This document shows positions 1-10,162 of a stretch of 64,000 bases of DNA, in pieces. Origin of the DNA: Campylobacter concisus. GTDB taxonomy: Bacteria > Campylobacterota > Campylobacteria > Campylobacterales > Campylobacteraceae. A model generated the notes under the pieces. The model saw only the letters and a list, made by a program, of their open reading frames with translations. It had not been told where the DNA came from and searched no databases. Both the position numbers and the translations under genes were made by a program. The stretch lies in NCBI RefSeq assembly GCF_003049705.1, contig NZ_PIRF01000001.1:248001-312000 (forward strand). Reading direction: 5' to 3'. Position 1 is the stretch's first letter, and each line of letters starts with the position of its first letter.

Positions 1-1746
1 TTCCTTCTTGGCGATGTTTTTATATTTATCTTTTCGATATATGTGGCTTATCTTTTAAGATTTAACGCTGACATCCCAGATATCTACGTACAAGGGCTTT
101 TTGTAACGGCTGGATTTTTGATCGTTTTTAAGCTCTTTTTTATGTGGATGTTTAAAATTTACAAGGTGCCGTGGAGGTTTTTTGGATTAAATGAAGCAAG
201 AAAAATTTTCTTAGCTCACGTTTGCTCAGCTGTTTTATTTACGATCATTTTTTTTATTATTCAAGATTTTTTAAATCCATATCCAAGAAGCGTTATTTTT
301 ATTGATCTTCTTATTTCATGCTTACTTGTTGGGCTTTTAAGAATTTCAAAACGCATGGTGCTTGACTTTTCAAACAAACCTCACAAAGGTGAGCCTTGTA
401 TCGTTATAGGTGCGACATCAAAGGCGCTTCACGTCTTGCGTGGCTTAAAACAAGGGTATCTTGACTACTACGCGGTTGGAGTGGTAGATGGCAGGAGTGA
501 TCTTGTTGGTACTTATTGTGATGGATTTTTAGTTCAAGATAAAAAAGAGATACCAAGCCTTATAAAAGATTATGACGCAAAGACCGCTATCATCGCGCTT
601 GCACTAGATCAAGATGAGCTTCAAGCTCTAGTTGATGAGCTAAGTGGATATGGTATAAGAGATATGAAGCTCTTCTCTCTTATCGAAAATGAGCCGATCA
701 AGGATATCTCAATCGAAGACTTACTTGCTAGAAAGCCAAAAGATTTAAACCCAGAGGCTATTTCAAATTTCTTAAAAGATAAAAGAGTACTTGTCACCGG
801 AGCTGGTGGCAGTATAGGAAGTGAAATTTGTAAGCAGTGCTTAAAATTTGGTGTAAGTGAGCTTATAATGGTTGAGCATAGCGAGTTCAACCTTTATAAA
901 ATAGGCGAAGACACAAAAGATAAAAGAACTGTTAGCAAGCTTGTAAATATCACAAATTTAAAAGACTTTGAAGAGGTTTTTGAAGAATTTAGACCAGAGA
1001 TCGTCATCCACGCTGCAGCCTACAAACACGTGCCACTTTGCGAGCTAAATCCTCGCTCGGCAGTTGAAAACAACATCCTTGGCACAAAAAATGCAGTCGA
1101 TCTTTCTAAAAAATATGGCGTTAAGAAATTTGTCATGATCTCATCAGACAAGGCTGTGCGCCCAACAAACATAATGGGTACAACTAAGCGTGTTTGCGAG
1201 CTTTACGCACTAAATTCAAATGAAGCAGGTGTATGCGAGATAGTTTGCGTGCGCTTTGGTAACGTCCTTGGCTCAAGCGGATCTGTCATACCTAAATTTA
1301 AAGCGCAGATCGCTGCAAATAGGCCACTAAGCGTCACACACCCAGAGATTACAAGATATTTTATGCTTACATCAGAAGCTTGTCAGCTAGTCCTTCAAGC
1401 AGCCTCTATCGCAAAAGGTGGCGAGCTTTTCGTGCTTGATATGGGTGAGCCTGTTAAGATCGTTGATCTTGCTAAAAAGATGCTTCTTCTTTCAAACAAA
1501 GAGCATTTGGGTATAGAATTTGTAGGTCTTAGACCAGGCGAGAAGCTTTATGAAGAGCTGCTTATCAACAAAGATGACGTTCAAACCAAGTATGAATCAA
1601 TCTTTGTAACGCATTCAGAGCCTTACGATTTAGCGCTTTTAAACTCGCAGATAAGTGAGCTTTTGCAGCTTGAGGATAATGAGATCGCACCTGCACTTAA
1701 GGTGATCGTGCCAGAGTTTAATCATGCATTAAATTTAAAAGGCTAG
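1..1746 (+). CDS. pglF: UDP-N-acetylglucosamine 4,6-dehydratase PglF, 5' end cut by window
   Basis: Membrane-anchored nucleotide-sugar 4,6-dehydratase that starts UDP-bacillosamine synthesis for Campylobacter N-linked protein glycosylation. The frame is open from base 1, so the true start lies upstream; the GTG at 43 is internal. Several hydrophobic helices come first, then a CoA-binding-like Rossmann region, then the catalytic short-chain dehydrogenase domain with the NAD loop [10 protein letters not shown] and the PglF/FlaA1 motif [12 protein letters not shown]. As I remember it, C. jejuni PglF has Thr-Asp-Lys at the active site; here the triplet reads Ser-Asp-Lys, a conservative change. 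The 3' end is two bases from pglG, the same order as at the C. jejuni pgl locus. The identification is firm. Confidence 0.95.
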   Translation, partial: FLLGDVFIFIFSIYVAYLLRFNADIPDIYVQGLFVTAGFLIVFKLFFMWMFKIYKVPWRFFGLNEARKIFLAHVCSAVLFTIIFFIIQDFLNPYPRSVIFIDLLISCLLVGLLRISKRMVLDFSNKPHKGEPCIVIGATSKALHVLRGLKQGYLDYYAVGVVDGRSDLVGTYCDGFLVQDKKEIPSLIKDYDAKTAIIALALDQDELQALVDELSGYGIRDMKLFSLIENEPIKDISIEDLLARKPKDLNPEAISNFLKDKRVLVTGAGGSIGSEICKQCLKFGVSELIMVEHSEFNLYKIGEDTKDKRTVSKLVNITNLKDFEEVFEEFRPEIVIHAAAYKHVPLCELNPRSAVENNILGTKNAVDLSKKYGVKKFVMISSDKAVRPTNIMGTTKRVCELYALNSNEAGVCEIVCVRFGNVLGSSGSVIPKFKAQIAANRPLSVTHPEITRYFMLTSEACQLVLQAASIAKGGELFVLDMGEPVKIVDLAKKMLLLSNKEHLGIEFVGLRPGEKLYEELLINKDDVQTKYESIFVTHSEPYDLALLNSQISELLQLEDNEIAPALKVIVPEFNHALNLKG

Positions 1747-1748
1747 TT

Positions 1749-2645
1749 TTGGTTATAAAAGATATTAAGAGATTTAGTGACACGAGATACAAGGCAAGGG
1801 CATATATCTGCTATTTATTTAGTAGAAATTTACCAAACAGACTGCCTGGAGTGTGCTTAGAAAACATAAAAGCTGGCTTTGATAAGATCAGCCACGAGAT
1901 AGAAAATTTTGACGCATTGTATATCTTAGACGAAAATGGCGTGCAGATTGAAGACTCGATCAGCCTAAATGAGAAGTATAAAATTCCAAAGGGCGAAAAC
2001 CGCGCAAATAAAGCCTACTACTACACTGCAGTGCGTGAGAAAAGATGCGTTTTAAGCGATCCATATCCATCAAGCCTAAATGGAGGTTTATGCGTCACAG
2101 CAAGCGTGCCTATCTATAATGAAAAAAATGAGCTTAAATTTATCGCCTGCATCGACATAAGCCTAGAAAATATCCTAAATATGGTCGATAGCGGCTTTGT
2201 TGAGGAGCATTTTGGTAGATTTTTAAAGACTATTTATACACTTTTTTGTGCATCGCTTTTTATGATCTGCGCATTTTTGTTTTGGCACGGTGTAAAGAGC
2301 TTTATCTCAAAGAGCATCGAGCATATAAATGTCGAAGAAATTTTTGAATCAACCATTATTTTAACGCTAGCTCTTGCCATTTTTGACCTTGTTAAGACGA
2401 TATTTGAAGAGGAAGTTTTAGGAAAAAATCACGAAGAAAATAGCGTTATTTATAAGACGATGGTGAGATTTATCGGCTCAATTATCATCGCACTTGCGAT
2501 CGAAGCACTTATGCTAGTCTTTAAATTTGCTATTACTGCACCTGAAAATATCATAAACGCTATCTATCTAATAGGCGGCGTGGCGATGCTAATGGCGGCA
2601 CTTAGCTTTTATCTTTTTAGCGTAAAAAGGCAAGAGAACAGATGA
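1749..2645 (+). CDS. pglG: PglG, membrane protein of the glycosylation locus
   Basis: Integral membrane protein encoded directly after pglF, as in C. jejuni, where the gene is called pglG although its role in N-glycosylation is not established. The start is TTG, two bases after the pglF stop. The first ~150 residues resemble a PDC/Cache-type sensor fold (RANKAYYYTAVREKR, then SVPIYNEKNELKFIACID). Four hydrophobic helices follow at about residues 157-178, 197-214, 235-255 and 263-287. There is no kinase, HAMP or methyl-accepting region, so any sensing would have to pass to another protein. The end overlaps hisH by four bases (ATGA). Name by synteny and length; function unknown. Confidence 0.8.
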   Translation: MVIKDIKRFSDTRYKARAYICYLFSRNLPNRLPGVCLENIKAGFDKISHEIENFDALYILDENGVQIEDSISLNEKYKIPKGENRANKAYYYTAVREKRCVLSDPYPSSLNGGLCVTASVPIYNEKNELKFIACIDISLENILNMVDSGFVEEHFGRFLKTIYTLFCASLFMICAFLFWHGVKSFISKSIEHINVEEIFESTIILTLALAIFDLVKTIFEEEVLGKNHEENSVIYKTMVRFIGSIIIALAIEALMLVFKFAITAPENIINAIYLIGGVAMLMAALSFYLFSVKRQENR

Positions 2646-3253
2646 TTGCTATTATTGATTATGGTGCGGGCAATATCAAAAGCGTGATAAATGCTTTTGA
2701 TTTTCTTGACAAAAAATGTGCCTTAGTAAGTAAGCCTGAAAATTTAAAAGAGTATTCGCACATTGTTTTACCAGGCGTTGGAGCTTTTGGTGAGGCGATG
2801 ACAAAGCTAAAAAATAACGGCATGGACGAAGCCGTAAAAGAAGCTGTAAAAAGCGGTAAAGCTTTTATTGGTATTTGTCTTGGTATGCAGCTTTTGTTTA
2901 AAAAAAGCTTTGAGTTTGGCGAGCATGAGGGACTTTCTCTTTTGCCTGGTGAGGTCGTAAAATTTAATGAAGCTAATTTCGATAAACCATTAAAAATACC
3001 TCACATTGGTTGGAACGCTTTGGAATTTAAGCAAAATAGTCCATTAAATTTAGAACTAAAAGAGCTTGAGTATTTATATTTTGTACACAGCTACCATGTG
3101 GTTTGTGATGATAAATTTGCTCTTGCAAAGACAACTTATGGATATGAATTTACAAGTGCGGTTTGGCATGAAAATATCTTTGGCTTTCAGCCTCATCCAG
3201 AAAAAAGTCATGAAGCTGGACTTAAAATTTTAGAGAATTTTGCGAGGTTATGA
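2642..3253 (+). CDS. hisH: imidazole glycerol phosphate synthase, glutaminase subunit HisH
   Basis: Class I glutamine amidotransferase subunit that supplies ammonia to HisF in histidine biosynthesis. It opens with the HisH signature [12 protein letters not shown], has the nucleophile elbow [10 protein letters not shown] with Cys at about 79, and ends with the His/Glu pair in FQPHPEKSH. At 203 residues it is a normal full length. The start overlaps pglG by four bases and the stop overlaps hisA by four, so it is translated within this operon. As I recall, C. jejuni has neither hisH nor hisA between pglG and cheY. A second HisH-like protein serves surface-sugar synthesis in some campylobacters, but pairing with hisA favours the histidine pathway. 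Confidence 0.92.
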   Translation: MIAIIDYGAGNIKSVINAFDFLDKKCALVSKPENLKEYSHIVLPGVGAFGEAMTKLKNNGMDEAVKEAVKSGKAFIGICLGMQLLFKKSFEFGEHEGLSLLPGEVVKFNEANFDKPLKIPHIGWNALEFKQNSPLNLELKELEYLYFVHSYHVVCDDKFALAKTTYGYEFTSAVWHENIFGFQPHPEKSHEAGLKILENFARL

Positions 3254-3963
3254 TGGAAATTTTTCCAGCGATTGATTTGAAAGAAGGACAAGCAGTTAGA
3301 CTTAGCAAAGGTCTTATGCAAAGTGCAAAAATTTATAGCAACGAGCCAAGTGAACTTGCTAAAAAATTTGAAGATTATGGCGCAAAATGGCTTCACGTGG
3401 TTGATTTGGATGGTGCATTTGCTGGAGAGACGATAAATTTTAAAACAATTGAAAAAATTACAAAGGCTACAAATTTAAGCGTCCAAGTGGGTGGTGGTAT
3501 AAGAGATGAAGAGCGAATAAAACGCTATTTAGACCTTGGAGTTAGCAGGGTGATCCTTGGCTCAGTTGCCCTTCATGATCCAGAATTTACAGCAAAAATG
3601 GCTGAAATTTATAGAGTTGTAGTTGGCATTGACGCAAAAGATGGCTACGTGGCCGTACAAGGTTGGGGCGAGATCTCAAATATAAAAGCAGTTGATCTTG
3701 CAAGAAAATTTGCAGATGTTGGTGTGGAAGCTGTGATTTGTACTGATATTAATATGGATGGAATGCTTGGCGGAGTTAACGTTGAGTTTAGCTTGCAAAT
3801 AGCTAGAAATAGTAAGCTTGAGACAATAGCAAGTGGTGGTGTGAGTGATATAAATGATATTTTGATGCTAAAAGCTACAAATGAGATTAGTGGCGTAATA
3901 GTTGGAAAAGCCTACTATGAAGGGTTGCTTGACCTAAAAGAGGCCTTTAAACTACTTAGATAG
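3250..3963 (+). CDS. hisA: phosphoribosylformimino-5-aminoimidazole carboxamide ribotide isomerase HisA
   Basis: TIM-barrel isomerase of histidine biosynthesis, the step just before the HisH/HisF synthase. The catalytic aspartate of the first strand lies in [16 protein letters not shown] and the second in [16 protein letters not shown]. The two phosphate-binding loops are QVGGGIRD and [12 protein letters not shown], and the C-terminus has [11 protein letters not shown]. Length 237 is typical. Two ATGs in tandem (3250 and 3253) can both start it, and the first overlaps the hisH stop. The operon ends here: a 63-base gap with a new promoter separates it from cheY. Confidence 0.95.
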   Translation: MMEIFPAIDLKEGQAVRLSKGLMQSAKIYSNEPSELAKKFEDYGAKWLHVVDLDGAFAGETINFKTIEKITKATNLSVQVGGGIRDEERIKRYLDLGVSRVILGSVALHDPEFTAKMAEIYRVVVGIDAKDGYVAVQGWGEISNIKAVDLARKFADVGVEAVICTDINMDGMLGGVNVEFSLQIARNSKLETIASGGVSDINDILMLKATNEISGVIVGKAYYEGLLDLKEAFKLLR

Positions 3964-3992
3964 CGTTAAAGCTTTTATAAATTTAAATTAGC

Positions 3993-3998
3993 TAGAAT
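3993..3998 (+). promoter_or_regulatory. -10 box of the cheY promoter
   Basis: TAGAAT lies in the only gap between hisA and cheY, about 30 bases before the cheY start, in T-rich DNA typical of Campylobacter sigma-70 promoters, which lack a strong -35 box. It would drive cheY-prmA-ftsH and probably psd-pssA. No transcript data support it. Confidence 0.4.
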
Positions 3999-4026
3999 AG
4001 GGCAATTTTTACTAAAAGGATATTAT

Positions 4027-4392
4027 GTGAAGATTTTGGTTGTAGATGACAGTTCAACAATGAGAAGAATCATAAAAAATACTTTACAAAGGTTAGGACA
4101 TCAAGAAATTCTTGAGGCTGAGCACGGTCTTGAGGCCTGGAATATCTTAACTCAAAATGAAGGTATCGAAGTTCTTATTACTGACTGGAACATGCCTGAG
4201 ATGAACGGTCTTGAGCTTGTAAAAAAGGTAAGAGCAGAGCAAAAGTATGTTGATATGCCTATCATAATGGTAACAACAGAGGGCGGAAAGGCCGAAGTTA
4301 TAACAGCTTTAAAAGCAGGTGTTAATAACTACATCGTTAAACCTTTTACGCCACAAGTTTTAAAAGAGAAGCTTGAAGACGTTCTTGGTTAA
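4027..4392 (+). CDS. cheY: chemotaxis response regulator CheY
   Basis: Single-domain receiver that binds the flagellar switch when phosphorylated by CheA. The acidic pocket is Asp7-Asp8 (VVDDSS), the phosphorylated residue is Asp53 in ITDWNMPEMNG, followed by the Thr in VTTEGG and the Lys in YIVKPFTP. At 121 residues it is only a receiver. The start is GTG at 4027: an ATG two bases earlier is out of frame and runs straight into TGA. An AAAAGGA ribosome site precedes it. As in C. jejuni it lies far from cheA, at the head of cheY-prmA-ftsH. The stop overlaps the prmA start by one base. Confidence 0.96.
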   Translation: MKILVVDDSSTMRRIIKNTLQRLGHQEILEAEHGLEAWNILTQNEGIEVLITDWNMPEMNGLELVKKVRAEQKYVDMPIIMVTTEGGKAEVITALKAGVNNYIVKPFTPQVLKEKLEDVLG

Positions 4393-5225
4393 TGAAAGAT
4401 AAATTCTACGAATTAAGCATAAAAACATCAAATTGTTATGATGAAATTTTAGAGCTAGTTTTCTCTTTTGGAGTTACCTGTGTTGAAGAGCTAGATCACG
4501 AGATCATCATCAGGGAAGAGTATGATCTAAAAGATATAGCTTGTGGTATTGAAGAGTATGCAAAAGGACTCTCTAGTGTTCGTAAAATTTCAAATGATTT
4601 AAAAATTTCTCTTAATTTAAAAGAAAATAAAGACTGGCTAGGCGAGTATAAAAAGGCAGTTAAGCCTATTTTGGTTGATAAAATTTATGTTAGACCTAGC
4701 TGGGAAGAGCCACTTAATGGCGTAACAAATATCATAATCGACCCAGCTCTAGCCTTTGGCTCAGGGCACCACGAAAGTACAAATTCTTGTTTGCAACTTT
4801 TACAAAAATATGCAAAAAGTGGCAATACTGCTTTAGATGTAGGATGCGGAAGCGGGATATTAAGCATAGCTTTAGCAAAGCTTGGCTGTAAGGTCGATGC
4901 TTGCGATACAGACGAGCAAGCTACACAAAGTTCACTTAGTAACGCCAAGCTAAATGAGATTAAATTTAATAAAATTTGGACAGGCTCTATCGCAAATTTA
5001 GAGCAAAAATATGACATTGTTGTAGCAAATATCATCGCTGATGTCATTTTTATGCTCTCAAATGACTTAAAAAAATCGCTTAAAAAAGGCAGCTACTTGG
5101 TATTGTCAGGAATTTTAAACAAATACGAAGATAGGATTAAAGATACATTTAAGGATTTGGAGCTAATTGAGATAAAACAAAGTGACGATTGGTGTAGCTT
5201 TGTTTATAAGGAAATAGATGAATAA
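4392..5225 (+). CDS. prmA: ribosomal protein L11 methyltransferase PrmA
   Basis: SAM-dependent methyltransferase that methylates ribosomal protein L11. The C-terminal half carries the family block DPALAFGSGHHESTN, SAM motif I LDVGCGSGILSIALAKLG, and the catalytic-pocket motif VVANIIADV. The N-terminal ~90 residues form the L11-binding domain in this family. It begins at the A of the cheY stop codon and ends eight bases inside ftsH, so translation is coupled on both sides. Length 277 is normal. Confidence 0.94.
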   Translation: MKDKFYELSIKTSNCYDEILELVFSFGVTCVEELDHEIIIREEYDLKDIACGIEEYAKGLSSVRKISNDLKISLNLKENKDWLGEYKKAVKPILVDKIYVRPSWEEPLNGVTNIIIDPALAFGSGHHESTNSCLQLLQKYAKSGNTALDVGCGSGILSIALAKLGCKVDACDTDEQATQSSLSNAKLNEIKFNKIWTGSIANLEQKYDIVVANIIADVIFMLSNDLKKSLKKGSYLVLSGILNKYEDRIKDTFKDLELIEIKQSDDWCSFVYKEIDE

Positions 5226-7143
5226 CCAAAATAATAACCAAAACAATGGCAACAATAACGGTTTTTTTAATAAAAATCCTATTTTTATTTTTGCTATTTT
5301 TGCAATAGTTATAGTTTTAGCTTTTAGAAGCTTTAGTGGAGACGGACTAGGTGGCTCTTTTGGGCTAAATAGCAATGCTCAGAGTAAAATGGTAGCTTAT
5401 TCTGAGTTTAAAGATATGTTAAAAAATAAGCAGCTAAATGAGGTTGCTATCTCAGAAACTACCATAAAAGGCATAGGTAGTGACAAAACTATCTACCTTG
5501 CAAAACGCATAAATGATCCAACGCTCATTGGTATACTTGAGCAAAATGGCATAACTTATAGCGTTTATAGCGAAAACAACTGGTTTGGTGATCTTATATT
5601 TTCATGGATCATCCCGGTATTTATATTTTTTGCTATTTGGATGTTTATTGCTAGTCGTATGCAAAAGAACATTGGCGGCGGCATACTTGGCATAGGAAGT
5701 GCAAAAAAACTTATAAATTCTGAAAAGCCAAAAGTTAAATTTGACGATGTTGCAGGTGTCGAAGAGGCAAAAGAAGAGGTTCAAGAGATAGTTGATTATC
5801 TAAAAAGTCCTGATAAATATCTAAGACTTGGGGCAAAAATTCCAAAAGGAATTTTGCTAGTTGGCCCTCCGGGCACAGGCAAAACGCTTCTTGCAAGAGC
5901 AGTTGCGGGCGAGGCTAGTGTGCCGTTTTTCTCTATGTCAGCATCAAGCTTTATAGAGATGTTTGTCGGTGTTGGTGCAAGTAGGGTTAGAGATCTTTTT
6001 GAAAATGCTAAAAAAGAGGCTCCAGCGATCGTTTTTATAGATGAGATCGATGCGATCGGTAAAAGTAGAAATTCTGGTCCGATGGGTGGCAATGATGAGA
6101 GAGAGCAAACGCTAAATCAGCTTCTTTCTGAGATGGACGGCTTTGATGCGGATAAATCGCCAGTCATCGTTATAGCGGCTACAAATAGACCTGAAGTTTT
6201 AGATGCTGCGCTTTTAAGGCCAGGTAGATTTGATAGGCAAGTGCTTGTTGATAAGCCTGATTTTAAAGGACGCTGCGACATTTTAAAAGTTCATATGAAA
6301 GATGTAAAGATTGGCAAAGATGTAAATATCGAAGATATAGCAAGGCTTACTACTGGTTTAGCAGGTGCTGATCTTGAAAATATCATAAATGAGGCTGCAC
6401 TTCTTGCAGGACGGAAGTCAAAGACTTTTGTCGAGCAGGCTGATCTTGTGGAGGCCGTTGAGAGATCGATCGCTGGACTTGAGAAAAAGTCTCGCCGTGT
6501 AAATCCAAAAGAAAAAAGAATCGTCACTTATCATGAGTGCGGTCATGCCTTGATAGCTGAACTAACAAAAGGTGCAAAAAGGGTAACAAAAGTCTCAGTC
6601 GTGCCACGTGGTCTTGCAGCACTTGGCTATACTCTAAATACGCCTGAAGAGAATAAATTTATGATGCAAAAGCATGAGCTGATAGCAGAAGTGGATGTGC
6701 TTTTGGCTGGTAGAGCAGCTGAAGAGGTATTTATTAAAGAAATTTCAACCGGGGCAAGCAACGACCTAGAGCGTGCGACTGATATCATAAAAGCTATGGT
6801 TAGTATGTATGGTATGAGCGATGTTGCCGGTCTTATGGTACTTGAAAAGCAACGTGCTACGTTTTTAAATGGTGGTCAAAGCATCAAAGATTACAGTGAT
6901 AAGATGGCTGAAAAGGTTGATGAGTTTGTAAAAACGCTTCTTCATGAAAGATACACAGCTGTGCTTGGTTTGCTTGAAATTTATAAAGGTGCTATTGAAA
7001 ATATGGTATCAGCACTTTATGAAGAAGAAACAATCGAAGGAAAAAGAGTTAGAGAGATCATTAAAAACTATGAGATCGAAAATGATCTAGAGAGCAGGCT
7101 TGTAGAGACCGAAGAAGACGAAAAGAGTAAAAAAGAGGAATAA
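5218..7143 (+). CDS. ftsH: ATP-dependent zinc metalloprotease FtsH
   Basis: Membrane AAA+ protease that degrades misassembled membrane proteins and regulators. An Asn-rich N-terminus (residues 2-15) precedes helix 1 (about 21-37), a periplasmic loop and helix 2 (about 126-146). The AAA domain has Walker A GPPGTGKT at 216-223, Walker B FIDEID at 273-278 and a second region of homology around 325-340. The protease zinc site is HECGH at 439-443. The C-terminus is acidic and lysine-rich. The start overlaps prmA by eight bases. Length 641 is usual. Confidence 0.97.
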   Translation: MNNQNNNQNNGNNNGFFNKNPIFIFAIFAIVIVLAFRSFSGDGLGGSFGLNSNAQSKMVAYSEFKDMLKNKQLNEVAISETTIKGIGSDKTIYLAKRINDPTLIGILEQNGITYSVYSENNWFGDLIFSWIIPVFIFFAIWMFIASRMQKNIGGGILGIGSAKKLINSEKPKVKFDDVAGVEEAKEEVQEIVDYLKSPDKYLRLGAKIPKGILLVGPPGTGKTLLARAVAGEASVPFFSMSASSFIEMFVGVGASRVRDLFENAKKEAPAIVFIDEIDAIGKSRNSGPMGGNDEREQTLNQLLSEMDGFDADKSPVIVIAATNRPEVLDAALLRPGRFDRQVLVDKPDFKGRCDILKVHMKDVKIGKDVNIEDIARLTTGLAGADLENIINEAALLAGRKSKTFVEQADLVEAVERSIAGLEKKSRRVNPKEKRIVTYHECGHALIAELTKGAKRVTKVSVVPRGLAALGYTLNTPEENKFMMQKHELIAEVDVLLAGRAAEEVFIKEISTGASNDLERATDIIKAMVSMYGMSDVAGLMVLEKQRATFLNGGQSIKDYSDKMAEKVDEFVKTLLHERYTAVLGLLEIYKGAIENMVSALYEEETIEGKRVREIIKNYEIENDLESRLVETEEDEKSKKEE

Positions 7144-7145
7144 AA

Positions 7146-7772
7146 ATGAGTGGCTATATCGCGAAAGCAGGATATAAATTTATATTATTTTTTTTAATTT
7201 TATTTGTTTTATCTTTGCTATTTGGGATCTTGCCACTACTTTTTGCTATTTTACTTTTTTTGGGACTTTATTTTTTTAGAGATCCTGAGAGAGAGCCATT
7301 TTCTGATGATAAATTGGCTTTACTATCGCCGATTGATGGCAAGATAAAAGAGATTAGTGCTTCAAATTTTGATAATAATGAAGTAGCTAAGATCGTCATA
7401 AAAAAATCTTTTTTTGATGTTGGTACATTAAGGGCTGTAAGTGATGTAAAAGTAGCTGAAATACGAAAAAGACATGGCTTATTTTTGTGCCAGGCTATGA
7501 AAATTTCAGAATTTTTAAATGAAAGAGCGATTATTCGCTTTGAAAAAGAGAATATAAAATTTGTTATGAAAATTATAGCTGGAGCTTTCAGTCGAAGTTT
7601 AGAAATTTCAAATGTTACTAGCCTGAAAGCATCTAGAAAATTTGGTTTTTTAGGAAGTGGTGAGGTGATTTTATACCTACCAAGAGATACTAAAATATGT
7701 GTAAGCGTCGGAGAAAGCGTAAAGGCTGCTTCACTTTTGGGATATTTTGAAGAGGGAAAAAGAGATGAATAA
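7146..7772 (+). CDS. phosphatidylserine decarboxylase-related membrane protein
   Basis: Resembles the short form of phosphatidylserine decarboxylase, which makes phosphatidylethanolamine and matures by self-cleavage at a Gly-Ser bond to form a pyruvoyl group. The N-terminus is a hydrophobic hairpin (residues 10-42) ending FLGLYFFRDPER, as in that family, and the C-terminal block is FGFLGSGEVILYLP then VSVGESVKAASLLGYF. The Gly-Ser pair is present, but Gly follows where the E. coli enzyme has Thr (LGST). Direct linkage to pssA, which makes the substrate, supports a decarboxylase role. A canonical psd elsewhere in the genome cannot be excluded, so no symbol is given. Confidence 0.7.
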   Translation: MSGYIAKAGYKFILFFLILFVLSLLFGILPLLFAILLFLGLYFFRDPEREPFSDDKLALLSPIDGKIKEISASNFDNNEVAKIVIKKSFFDVGTLRAVSDVKVAEIRKRHGLFLCQAMKISEFLNERAIIRFEKENIKFVMKIIAGAFSRSLEISNVTSLKASRKFGFLGSGEVILYLPRDTKICVSVGESVKAASLLGYFEEGKRDE

Positions 7773-8496
7773 CATACAAAAGATGCAACTAATGTATATC
7801 TTGCCAAATTTATTTACAGCAGCTAGTGCTTTTTTGGGTGTTATTAGCATTATTTCATCTATTCAAGGCAACTATTTTAAAGCCATTATTTATATAATCT
7901 TATCGCTTATTTTAGATGGACTTGATGGACGTGTGGCTAGACTTACAAAGACAACTAGTAAATTTGGGGTAGAGTTTGATAGCCTTGCAGATCTTGTTGC
8001 TTTTGGTGTAGCACCAGCGGTTTTATTTTATTTGACTATTGGTAAAAATTTTGGCAGATTTGGAGCGCTTATAGCTGCTATGTTTGTGGTTTTTGGAGCT
8101 ATTAGGCTTGCTCGTTTTAATGTCACTACTGGTACATATGAGCCAAATGTTTTTATCGGGCTTCCTATACCATCAGCAGCTATTGTGAGCGTACTTTGGG
8201 TTGGAATTTATATCGACTATACTTTTTTAGAGGGATTTGAGTGGTGCTTGATGCTACTTGAAGCTACTTTGGCAGCTTTAATGGTTAGTAACATCCGCTA
8301 TCCAAGTTTTAAAAAAATAAATTTAAAACAAACCCATGTGATAAGAATTTTAGTAGCTCTTGTAGTTGCGTTTTCGATACTTTATCTATATCCATTTGAA
8401 AGTGCGACTTTGGTTATGAGCGTCTATATGCTTTATGGCATAGTAAGAGCCACTATAATGTTTAGTAAAAATTCCAAAAAAAAGGAGAGCGAATGA
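7765..8496 (+). CDS. pssA: CDP-diacylglycerol-serine O-phosphatidyltransferase
   Basis: Integral membrane enzyme joining serine to CDP-diacylglycerol to make phosphatidylserine. The CDP-alcohol phosphotransferase signature is complete: DGLDGRVARLTKTTSKFG then EFDSLAD, followed by several hydrophobic helices. I take the ATG at 7765 (MNNIQKMQ), which overlaps the previous stop by eight bases with an AGAGGG-like site upstream; a TTG at 7747 is a possible earlier start. The GATGAATAAC junction is the same as at prmA/ftsH. The 3' end holds the ribosome site for the leucine leader, whose ATG overlaps this TGA. Confidence 0.93.
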   Translation: MNNIQKMQLMYILPNLFTAASAFLGVISIISSIQGNYFKAIIYIILSLILDGLDGRVARLTKTTSKFGVEFDSLADLVAFGVAPAVLFYLTIGKNFGRFGALIAAMFVVFGAIRLARFNVTTGTYEPNVFIGLPIPSAAIVSVLWVGIYIDYTFLEGFEWCLMLLEATLAALMVSNIRYPSFKKINLKQTHVIRILVALVVAFSILYLYPFESATLVMSVYMLYGIVRATIMFSKNSKKKESE

Positions 8497-8576
8497 GCGA
8501 AAATGGCGTCATAAAATCACGTAAATTTTTACCAAAAATCGAAATTAAAAACTCTCTACTGCTGCTACTTAGGTAG
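8493..8576 (+). CDS. leucine leader peptide upstream of leuA
   Basis: A 27-residue open frame whose 22nd to 26th codons are CTA CTG CTG CTA CTT, five leucines in a row, followed by Arg and TAG. It ends 65 bases before leuA. A strong ribosome site (AAAGGAG, 8481-8487) precedes the ATG at the right distance, and the ATG overlaps the pssA stop. Runs of codons for the end product just before a biosynthetic gene are the hallmark of ribosome-mediated attenuation. A small hairpin, GCTAC-TTAG-GTAGC (8564-8577), overlaps the last leucine codons and the stop, so a ribosome stalled for lack of leucyl-tRNA would change folding here. I see no classic terminator hairpin before leuA. Confidence 0.8.
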   Translation: MSENGVIKSRKFLPKIEIKNSLLLLLR

Positions 8577-8641
8577 CAAATTTCTCTTTACTTAACTCAT
8601 CAAATTTAAAATTTAAATATAAAAAACAAAAAAGGACAAAA

Positions 8642-10156
8642 ATGGATAAGAATAAAATTATAATCTTTGATACGACTTTAAGAGATGGCGAACAAAGCCC
8701 TGGCGCATCGATGAATACAGCTGAAAAACTACAGATTGCACTTCAGCTTGAAAGGCTTAGTGTGGATGTTATGGAGGCCGGATTTGCAGCAGCAAGCCCA
8801 GGGGATTTTGATGCGGTAAATCAAATAGCAAAGCAAGCCTCAAATATCACGGTTTGCTCTCTTGCACGTGCAGTTGAGCGTGATATCAAGGCAGCTGGCG
8901 AGGCATTAGCTCCAGCTAAAAATAAGAGAATTCATACATTTATAGCGACAAGTCCAATTCATATGGAGTACAAGCTAAAAATGAGCCCAGATGAAGTAAT
9001 AAAACGTGCAGTCGAGTCTATAAAATACGCAAAAACCTTTTGCGATGATGTAGAGTTTAGCTGCGAGGACGCTTGTAGAAGTGAAATGAGCTTTTTAAAA
9101 GAAATTTGTGACGCTGCCATAAATGCGGGTGCAAAAACTTTAAATATCCCTGATACGGTTGGTTATTTATATCCTGAAGAGATAACTGCTCGCATTAGTG
9201 AAATAGTAAAATTTGTAGGCGATAGAGCGATAATCTCTGTGCATAATCACAATGACTTAGGCATGGCTACAGCAAACTCGTTAGCGGCCATAAAAGCTGG
9301 TGCAAGGCAGGTCGAAGGTACGATAAATGGCATAGGTGAGCGCGCCGGAAATGCTGCACTTGAAGAGATCGTGATGGCTATCAAAACCCGCCAAGACGTC
9401 TTTGCTCCATTTTATACAGACATTATCTCAAAAGAAATTTATCCAACTTCAAGACTGATTGCTAGTATTATAGGCATTGAGCCTCAACCAAACAAAGCTA
9501 TCGTTGGTAAAAACGCATTTGCTCATGAGAGTGGCATACATCAAGACGGCGTGCTAAAACACAAAGAGACCTATGAGATAATTAGCGCTGAGAGCATAGG
9601 CCTTGAGAAAAATTCTCTCGTTCTAGGTAAGCATAGTGGTCGTCACGCGTTTAAAGATAAGCTTGCTAGCCTTGGATTTGACCTTGATAGCGATGCTCTT
9701 AATAAGGCTTTTGAAAAATTTAAAGAGCTAGCTGATAAGAAAAAAGAGATATTTGATGATGATATTAGAGCTCTTGTGGCTGAAGAGATTACAAAAATTC
9801 CACAAGCTTATGAGATCACGGCTCTTCTTCAAAGTAGCGGCGGAAGCCTTGCGAGTGCTTCAATTAGTATAAAACACAATGATGAGATCATCAGTGACTC
9901 AGCTCTAGGAAATGGTACCGCTGATGCGATATTTAAGGTGGTTGATCGTATTAGTGGCATTAGTGGTACGCTCAAAGACTATAAAGTAGCGTCTGTTTCT
10001 CAAGGTAAAGACGCACTTGCAAAGGTTGATGTAAAGGTCGAGTTTGAGGGCAAAACGGCTGTAATAGGCCATGGACTTGACATAGATACTATGATGGCAA
10101 GCGCAAAAGCCTATGTTGGCGCACTAAATAGCTACCTTCGCATACATAAAAACTAA
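8642..10156 (+). CDS. leuA: 2-isopropylmalate synthase LeuA
   Basis: First committed enzyme of leucine synthesis, condensing acetyl-CoA with 2-oxoisovalerate. The metal and substrate motif [15 protein letters not shown] lies at residues 10-24 and the metal-binding His pair in [18 protein letters not shown] and the Ala/Gly-rich C-terminus (to 504) belong to the regulatory domain that binds leucine in this family. A good ribosome site (AAAGGA) precedes the ATG. leuB, leuC and leuD are not adjacent, so leuA stands alone behind its leader. A probable terminator and an 811-base repeat-bearing stretch follow. Confidence 0.96.
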   Translation: MDKNKIIIFDTTLRDGEQSPGASMNTAEKLQIALQLERLSVDVMEAGFAAASPGDFDAVNQIAKQASNITVCSLARAVERDIKAAGEALAPAKNKRIHTFIATSPIHMEYKLKMSPDEVIKRAVESIKYAKTFCDDVEFSCEDACRSEMSFLKEICDAAINAGAKTLNIPDTVGYLYPEEITARISEIVKFVGDRAIISVHNHNDLGMATANSLAAIKAGARQVEGTINGIGERAGNAALEEIVMAIKTRQDVFAPFYTDIISKEIYPTSRLIASIIGIEPQPNKAIVGKNAFAHESGIHQDGVLKHKETYEIISAESIGLEKNSLVLGKHSGRHAFKDKLASLGFDLDSDALNKAFEKFKELADKKKEIFDDDIRALVAEEITKIPQAYEITALLQSSGGSLASASISIKHNDEIISDSALGNGTADAIFKVVDRISGISGTLKDYKVASVSQGKDALAKVDVKVEFEGKTAVIGHGLDIDTMMASAKAYVGALNSYLRIHKN

Positions 10157-10162
10157 AATTTT

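Noticed and set aside
43-45. GTG at 43 as the start of pglF
   Set aside because: The frame is open back to base 1 and the upstream residues look like the first membrane helix of PglF, so the gene is truncated by the window.
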